From assembly GCA_010279815.1 (NCBI GenBank), contig QEOQ01000707.1, positions 132,567 through 196,566 of the forward strand: a DNA stretch of 64,000 bases, read 5' to 3'. The notes under the pieces are model-generated. The model worked only from the letters and a program-made list of their open reading frames with translations. It was not told where the DNA came from and did not search any database. Origin of the DNA: Brachionus plicatilis. Taxonomy: Eukaryota > Rotifera > Eurotatoria > Ploima > Brachionidae. Each line of letters begins with the position of its first letter. The first letter of the stretch is position 1. Made by a program: the position numbers and the translations under genes. Positions 56,509-64,000 of the stretch are shown one piece after another.

Positions 56509-57729
56509 CTTAGTGGCCGAGTAAATAAAACAGAAGACTGTGAAATATATTCTCATAAATAGAAAATAGTAAAATATTTAATTATTGATTTTTTGGCGTC
56601 CATTTAACAATGGTGTCCAGTTCAAGATACCTAGACAATGAAAGAATCAATTATTTAGTATTCTTCCTCAATCGACCACAAATGTTTGAATTCGTTTTAT
56701 TTGCTGATCTTTTTATTTTATTTTTTTTTTGTTTGAATTAAGCTTTTTTTTTTGTTCCTCAATTATTTTTTGTGTATTGCAATCTATTGCAAATTTTATT
56801 AATAAAAATGCTATAGAAACTAAATTTTTGTGTCCAAAACTTAATCAGCTATTTGAATCTTTTAGTTTTTAAGTTTAATCGATTTTTTATTCAAATTTGC
56901 TTTATTTTTTTTAATCCGACAAAAGCTTATTTTGTCTGATAACAAAAAACCTATCAATTTTTTGTTATTTTTTGCCTTTTTCTCTAAAAACAAGAACTTA
57001 AAAAAAATTTTCCGACTATTTTAAAAGATGCTTTTAAGTTGAAATTTATTGGAATTTTTTTATAAAAGGTAAATTTTGATCTCACTTTAGATTGTTTTTT
57101 TGGAATACTTACACCTAAATGAATTTTTAATTTTTATTGAGAGAGTTTTGTTCGAAGTTACAATTAGTTTTTTGTTTTCGTTTCTGAATCCATTCAGTCT
57201 TTGAACAGTTATGCAATATTCATTTTTTTGAAATTTTTTCTTTGAATAAATTTTTAAAAAAAATTATTTTTAAGAAAAAATGACAGCCTCTAATTCAAAT
57301 TAGATTTTATTGACTTTGAACAATTTTACTTGAAGATATTTTTTAATAAAGATCAAAATGATGTCTTTGATTCTTGGGATTAAAATTAAGCTGGTCATTT
57401 CACTCTTTGTTTAGGTCAATATTTTATTAGAAAGAGAAATTGAAACAGTTCACAATTTTTTTTAAATTAATATAAGCAAAATATTTTAGTACATTGAGTA
57501 AAGTTTACTCGTAGGTAATCTAAACAAAGTGTTCGAATTCAATTTCTACAAAAGTCTATTCACTTAATTAACCCTTTTGTCAGAGTTGTTCTCATGATTT
57601 GTGCCCGATAACATTTGTTTTTGATCAATACATGTTTTGTTTACACATGGCTATAAACTGTTCTGAGAACTATTGTCACAGTTCATGTCTTTGGCTTATT
57701 TAAATTAAATTTAGCCTATTTTCAAGGAT
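56509..57729. other. AT-rich non-coding stretch
   Basis: It begins with the short 3' UTR of the phosphatase gene (AATAAA at 56524). No other feature is supported. Confidence 0.5.
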
Positions 57730-58030
57730 TTAAAAGTTTTACAGCTAGAAATATTCTAGGAGGTAAATACATTTAATTTTTTTTTGCTAATTTTAAATTT
57801 TAGTTTTTTTTTAATTAAATTTATTAAAATATTTTTGGTTATATATTTTTTTTTAATTAAAGGTTTTGCCACTAGAAATTTACTGGTAGGTGAATCTATT
57901 TGATAAATTTTTTTTAAGTTTAAATTTTAAGTAGACTTAATTTATTACAGAATTTTTATTAATAATTTTTTTTTTCAATTAAAGATTTTAAAATAATAAG
58001 TGGAACGTTTCCGAAACAATAACCTGATCG
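57730..58030. repeat. Two diverged direct repeats, period about 127
   Basis: A segment like GTTTTNCNNCTAGAAATNTNC plus TNGNAGGTNAAT occurs at about 57736 and 57863, each followed by similar T-rich sequence and a TTTAATTAAAG-type join. A weaker third start lies at about 57980. Confidence 0.45.
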
Positions 58031-61000
58031 GATCTGAACTAATATTTAGGTAAGAATAAAACTATGCAGTTGAATTGTAGGAAAAAATTGTTTTTTTTTA
58101 ATTAAATTTAAAACAAATAAGGAAAAAATTGGAATTTCTCCTAAATTAAGAAACTTTATTTGTATTGATCAACTAAACTGGAAGTTTTTTTTCCAACAGA
58201 AAGAAATCACTCAAACAATATTTTAGTTTTAATTGAAGAAATCTCGTTCAAAAATTTTATTCTGCTAAAATTTTCTAGTGACAAATTCTTAGACGATTTT
58301 TAGTAATTAACAAACAAATTTTTGTTTTTTCCTAGACCGAGATTACTTCAATTTAAAGAAAATAATTTTTGCGCATGTTTGTTTTTCTAAATTCTATCGC
58401 TCAAAAGAATAACTAGCCCTTAGTTTTGTTCTAAGATGGTTGCCAATTTTAGCTGTAGTAAATTTCTTATGTCAAACAATCGCTAAATTGCTTTGGTAAC
58501 AGCTCAAGTATTTTCACCATTTAGTGAGTTTTTTTATTTTTATCGGTGTTGTGAAAAATTCTAAAGCTTATATATATTTTCACCTTAGAGCAACATACAT
58601 TTTTCGTTCATTTATTTATGAAACAAATAATTTTTGTATTAATTAATTTATTTAAATTAAATCAAATTGAATTAAATTTTTATTTTGTGATTAATAAGTT
58701 TTTATCGGTAATGAAAAAGTCACCTCTAATATGTGATTTAAAAAAATTTTAGTTGTTTGGGATAAACAGAAATTTTAAATGATACAAAATTATTTAGAAA
58801 TAAGCAAAAAATTTATTTATTTAATTTACAAAAATTAAATAAAACGAATGCAGCATTTTAAATATTTTCATGAGTAAAATAAAAATTTCTAGTTAAAAAT
58901 TTTTTAAATGAGTTGACAGAAAAAGATAAAATTAAAAAGAGAATTTACTTTTTTTAAATTACAATTTAGCATAAAAAAAATAATTCAAATCATTGCTTCA
59001 ATTCATAAATTAATACATAAATTAATAATTTTTGTTATTGTCTGAGTAGGTATTTTTTTCCGAAAAGAATCTTTTCAACCATTGTTTTATGTCTGAATTT
59101 CTAATTTTTAAGTAAATAATCTATTTGGTTTATATTAATAAAATTGATCATCCATGTGATCAGAACCCGAACCAGATAATATTGAGTTGTTTAAAAGGTT
59201 TTAGGTCTATTCAATAAAACAGTAATCAAAAAGTGTTCTTCTTTTTTAGTTATTAATTAAATTCTTTTTTTTCATTTTCATTAAATTATTAATTTAAATT
59301 TACAATTTTTCAAACTTGATTTTAAATCTAATAAAGTTAAATTTTTGACTTTTTTCTTTTTTTTATTTTTCAGATTTTTCAAATTTTTTCCTACAAAATT
59401 TTAAAATCCTTTATTACAAGATTTAATTTCAATTAGCTTATATTCCAGATGATTTTTTATTCAAATTTTTTACTTTAATATTTAAAAAATTACAATTTTT
59501 TACTGTTAAATGAAAAAAAATCCGGATAGATTTTGACCGTGTCCGAAGCAGATTTTAATTTAAAATATTTGAAAAAATTGGAAAGTTTAATTTTCTAATG
59601 AATATTTTCTATCAATAAATATATAAATTTATTGACCCTAATCTTAATTTTAGTTATCTTCAGGAGCGTAGTCAGATAGTCTGTCAGATGTTCTCGAATG
59701 AGCGTATCAAAGTGGAAAAAATAAAAAAAAAATTAGATTTTACTAGACTAGATGAAATGTTATGAGTGATAAATATAAATATAAAAATTTATAAAATTCC
59801 TAATTTTCAATTTTTTCTGAAAATTATGACTATTTTTGATAAATTGAACTTTTTAAAGGGGGCTCAGTCCCTTTTAATTTTTTAATACGGTAGCTTGAGA
59901 AGCAATCATTTCCTCTCTGGCTACGGTTATCTTTTCTTTTATGATTTTTTAATTAAATTATTATTTGCAGAGACATCCTAAATGAAAAAATTCAAATTTC
60001 TAATTTTAAAAATTTTATGTTAGACTGGTTTTATTTCTCAAGTTTTAAAAAGCTACCACAGTGATGAAAGATTTAAATTTTTAAATTAATTAAAATAAAA
60101 ATATTGGAGGGTTTTTAATTAAATCAAGTCTTAATTTTAAGTATAATATTTAAAAAAAAATTGTTTAAAAATACAATAATAATTATCTAACTAAACTGTA
60201 ATATGAAAAAAAATTATGAATATTAATTTGTGTAAATCTTTGATTTAAATGAATTTCATTGTCAATTGCTTGAGGTCTGAGCAAGAACTGATCAAAAATC
60301 AGTCATATTTTTAGATCTAACCACTTTGATTATGAATAATCATATTTTTTTGCAGACATTATTTTCGCCTAAAAAATAAAGTAAAATTAGGTCTTTTTCA
60401 GGATCTTGAAAACTAAGTATTTCACAAAAAAATGGAATCATAATGAAAAAGTATACAGAAATCGATTAAAACATTTAGTTTATTAAATTTTAGTTTAGGT
60501 CATTAGAGTTGCTTTTTTACAAATTAACACAAAAGATTGGTTTTCAAGATTTAATTTTCATTTTTTAGACAAAAGTCAGCCTACACAAAAACAAAATATC
60601 ATTTTCTCTCAAGCCGCTAAAAGGTTAATGTTTTTTACACATTAGACCATTTGTTTTCTTAAAACTTGATCAAAATAAACCTTTAATTTATAAATATTTG
60701 GAAGAGTTACACAATGGCAGGAATTAATCTTGCATTGAAAACTCACTTGATGGCTATTAGTTTTTGTTTTGATATCAACTCTATTTTCAGGTTTGAAAGA
60801 ATCCTGAAAATTACTTGACATAAGTACATAATCTTGTTAAAAATTTTGACTTGAAAAAATAATCGTTTTCATTTATTAGAAATGTTTTTTTATTTTTTAT
60901 GTATTTGTTCTAAAATATTTAGTTTAAGAAAAGAATTCACTTGAAGCACTACAATTTCAAGTATTGAACAGCTTAATTTTTAAAATTAAATAGTTTTTGC

Positions 61001-61496
61001 TTTAGAATTTTGTCTTGATTTTTGACAAGATCAATTGTTTGAAAAATGGACTTTTAAAATTATATTTGCTTGTATTTAAATACTTTAATTTTGGAAATTC
61101 AAATTTAGGATACAAAAGTTAAAAATAAAAGCTCTAAGAAACAGGCTTTGTTTAACTATATCAGTAATTTTCACATATTTTCTATTAATAAAAATGGCTT
61201 TAATTATTTTTTAATTAAACACAATGTTTGACCATTGGTAGTTTTAAAACAAAAAAAAGAACAAAAATTTAAAGTTTGAAATTGTTTCTATAAATTGCAT
61301 TAGCGGAATAATACTGTCTTTAAAGTAATTTTTTATTTCAATGCTAATATTAGCCGAAATTTTAATTCCTTTTCAATATTTTAAAAACAGATCTTTATTT
61401 CTTTGAATGTAAAACTTTTTATTCTCCCTCAATCACGGGGCTAAAAGATCTGGGATAATCCGACCTGCCGTGGGGTCACCACTAAAATTATTAAAT
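58031..61496. other. AT-rich non-coding stretch
   Basis: No protein-like frame or RNA gene is seen. A short GC-richer patch at 61430-61485 (CACGGGGCT, then CCGACCTGCCGTGGGGTCAC) stands out but is not identified. Confidence 0.45.
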
Positions 61497-61616
61497 AAAT
61501 TCAGTTTATCACCTTAATCCAGCCTCTTTAAATATTTTTCAAAGGAATTTTCGTAAATTTTAATGTGTGATCATTTTTTAGAATTTCCTGGGCTTAGGGT
61601 GATACACTGAATTTTA
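61497..61616. repeat. Short inverted repeat, about 120 bp
   Basis: AATTCAGTTTATCACCTTAA (61498) pairs with the inverted copy around TTAGGGTGATACACTGAATT (61594), about 24 of 28 matching. A related word GGGTGATACAATCA occurs at about 1651. A small diverged MITE-like element is possible. Confidence 0.5.
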
Positions 61617-64000
61617 AAGGTGATACAAATTATAGAATCAATTTTAGCCTTTCAAAAATATTTTCATTTTTTTTAAATAAATTTTTGCAAATGGGTTAGG
61701 TTCTTTTAAAAAAAGCCCAAAAAAGAATTTGTTTTATTATTAAAAAAAAATAGGATAAAATTCAAAATATCTCTTTTAATGTAATCAAATCATTTGACAG
61801 TTCGATAAATTGTTTGATAGTTCAGCAATTAATAAAGTTTTTTTGGTTATCTTTTTAAAAATTTGAAGTATGATTAATGCACCTTTTAATTTTTTGTCAA
61901 AATTTTGGAAGCAAATTTTAAGAGAACTCCTGCACAGATGTTCTTGAATTTTTAACTAAATAAAGTTGAATATATTTTAATTAATTTGTTGGATTTTGTT
62001 TTTTGATTTTAATGAAAATAAAATTAAGTATTAATCCATGAATCTAATCACTTATTTGGTGCATTAAACATAGCTTTTTTTCTTTTAAATTGGCAACACT
62101 AAATTTAATTTTCTTAAAATATTTATTTTATGTTTTTTTTTTTTTTAATTTTAAAAGAAACAGTTTTGTGTAATGGTTAAAATTTAAGAACTTGAATTCT
62201 CTAAGCACAGTTTAAGTCTCAGTTGGACTAAATTTTTCTAAAAAAATTTGGCAAGCTTGGTAGACAAGAAGCTCGAAAATTAAAAAAATAACTAAAAAAA
62301 TAAATGAATTAGAAGTGATCAAAATAACAAAAAATAAAATAATCAATATAAATTGAACACCAAAAAAACACCAAGCGTATCTAAATTTTAAAAAATAAAA
62401 CCAGAATTTTTTGGGCTTTTTTTGCTTAAAGTAATATTGAAAAATGTTAAATAGAAAAAAAATCTTGCCACATAAAAAAATATTTGCAGAGTTTTGCAGG
62501 TAAAATAACAAATTAAAAAATTTAATGGTTACCATAAAAAAATTTTCTAATTTAAAAAATACTTTAAACTTTTTTTAAGCAATAATTTTGTATCATTAAC
62601 TTCGTTTGACGTGATTTTCACTTTATTGAATAATATAATTTGGTTTTCAAATAAATTTTTTTTTCTTAAATCTTGCATCATATTTTAAAATAAATCAATA
62701 TTTTAGAATAAAAAAAGACAAATTTTATTTTAAAATTTAGACCAGATCAATTAGGGTACTTTGAAAATAATCAACAAAATTTGATGGATTCAAGAAAATT
62801 TTCAAAAAGTCATAAACTATTTTAATTCAAATAAAAATAAATACGGGGTAAATATTTTTTAAATACCATGCAAGCCAAATCTCTTCCCACTTCTCAAAAA
62901 GTTGTTTATTTGAGAATAGATCAATTGACCTTTTAAAATAAAACAAAATCACATTTTAAATTAAATATGGATTTGTTTAATGGCAAGGGAGAAAGAGAGG
63001 AATGAGTTGTATGCATGATCTAGCTATATCACGGTCGAATTGCTGCCAAAACCAAAGATTCGGACAATTGCAAAAGATTGATATCTAAAAATAATTTGTT
63101 ATAATTTAAGCATCTTTAAATTACGCTTATCCGATCTGAAAACTATAAGTTCATTTGCCCAAGCGTAAAATTAGTTATCAAGCTAAGTTAAATCGAATAT
63201 TAGATTTGTAAATTTGGTCAAATGGAAGTTAAAAAAAAGCTTGATGAAGATTTAACCCTTTGGACTAGTTTGAAACATGCTGACCAAGCTAATTACATGT
63301 ATTTAATTACAATTTTTTTTTCTATCAAAAATAAATCTCTATTAGACAATAATCTGAGACTACTTATTCGGAAATTTCGATTTAAAATCAAGTAAAAAAG
63401 GGTTTAGGCCAAATAGTTTGTAATGAAAACTTATTAAAAGTATTATCAAGCTAATCGAAAAATAATAAAAGTCTAATCTTTTTTCTTCGTAGCAAAATTT
63501 GTTATTTTAGAATTTAAATTGAATACAAAAAAAAGAATTGAATCTTTTTATAAACAAAAGAAAAAAATATTAACAAGAAGATTTGTAGTGGTTACTCAAC
63601 GTTGAGGCTTAGAATTTATTTTTTATTTTTTAATTTAGTTATAAATTTACTTTTTTTTAGTTTAATTAAAATTTGGTCAAAATTGTATGGCTTGAGCTAA
63701 GTAAACAATTTCAACTAGTGATTTTGCAGTATTTCCTTTATATGCTTTTTGTTTTAATGGAATTTTGGATATACAAATATGCCGTATATGTGACCAAATA
63801 GTCGTTATTTTGTTAATGAGATCACAAAATAAATTAAATTTAAAAAATAAAAAATTATTCCTTGAGAGAGAGAGAGATTTTTTTCTATCTGAATGTAAGG
63901 AAAATTTGAAATATTTTTGAAATTAGCTAATAATGGGCATTAATCTTGGGAATTTTTTGATAAGGTCAGTGAAAGTATTTTAACTTAAGCTTATTTTAAG
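61617..64000. other. AT-rich non-coding stretch to the window end
   Basis: A minus frame 62535-62212 (107 codons) is rich in F, I, L and K with a strongly hydrophobic second half. It could be read as two membrane segments, but this composition is what AT-rich DNA gives by chance, and no family is recognised. A GA microsatellite lies near 63863. Confidence 0.4.

Noticed and set aside
61430..61490. GC-richer patch as a tRNA or 5S rRNA gene
   Set aside because: No acceptor stem, T-loop (GTTCRANNC) or other conserved internal control element could be found.
62212..62535. A 107-codon hydrophobic minus-strand frame as a small membrane protein
   Set aside because: Its residues are those favoured by AT-rich DNA, it has no family resemblance and no supporting context. 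It is kept only as a note.

Overview
The window is eukaryotic and animal. It holds a CDON/BOC/Ihog-family Ig/FN3 receptor, a DEG/ENaC channel subunit, an ankyrin-repeat SOCS-box protein and a UBASH3/Sts-type histidine phosphatase, together with LINE relics and many inverted-repeat elements. The DNA is extremely A+T-rich (about three quarters or more by eye) outside two genes. Introns that can be checked against protein families are very short (49, 52, 60 and 115 nt). This fits a small AT-rich invertebrate genome (rotifer-like genomes look like this), but the taxon cannot be fixed from the sequence. Two runs of N (36815-37812, 48374-49321) are assembly gaps.

Layout. 1-33.3 kb has no convincing host gene. 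It holds foldback elements (142-429, 2439-2664, 4334-4529), a Tc1/mariner-like transposase relic (3570-4079), a 164-bp MITE with perfect 31-bp ends (8081-8244), degenerate tandem arrays near 17.1, 19.6-20.3 and 21.7-22.9 kb, LINE 3' fragments (26.4-27.0 and 32.5-32.9 kb), a possible fourth RT scrap (28.9-29.1 kb), and three copies of an 18-bp palindrome centred on CACGTG (28.58, 28.71, 29.19 kb). 33379-36768 is a single-exon 1129-aa Ig/FN3 receptor of the Hedgehog co-receptor family. After the first gap come a broken RTE-type LINE endonuclease relic (38.0-38.7 kb) and a three-exon DEG/ENaC channel (40614-42210). The channel is followed by a dense cluster of foldback elements and an 84-bp hAT-like insertion with an 8-bp target duplication. 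A GC-rich LINE 3' end (45.6-46.1 kb) precedes a single-exon ankyrin/SOCS-box gene (46886-48151). After the second gap lie a foldback element with inverted GCATAAA clusters (49375-50049), a 577-bp MITE (51952-52528), another inverted repeat (53.06-53.40 kb) and a three-exon Sts-like phosphatase (55370-56508). 56.5-64 kb is AT-rich and shows no gene I can support.

The genes fall into two classes. The receptor and the ankyrin/SOCS-box gene are single open frames with GC-rich codons. The channel and the phosphatase have AT-rich codons and tiny introns. Nothing suggests the four genes form one pathway. I do not see a clearly new multi-gene system. The most unusual material is the density and variety of short foldback elements, the codon and intron dichotomy, and a stop-free 60-nt intron in the channel whose length is a multiple of three.
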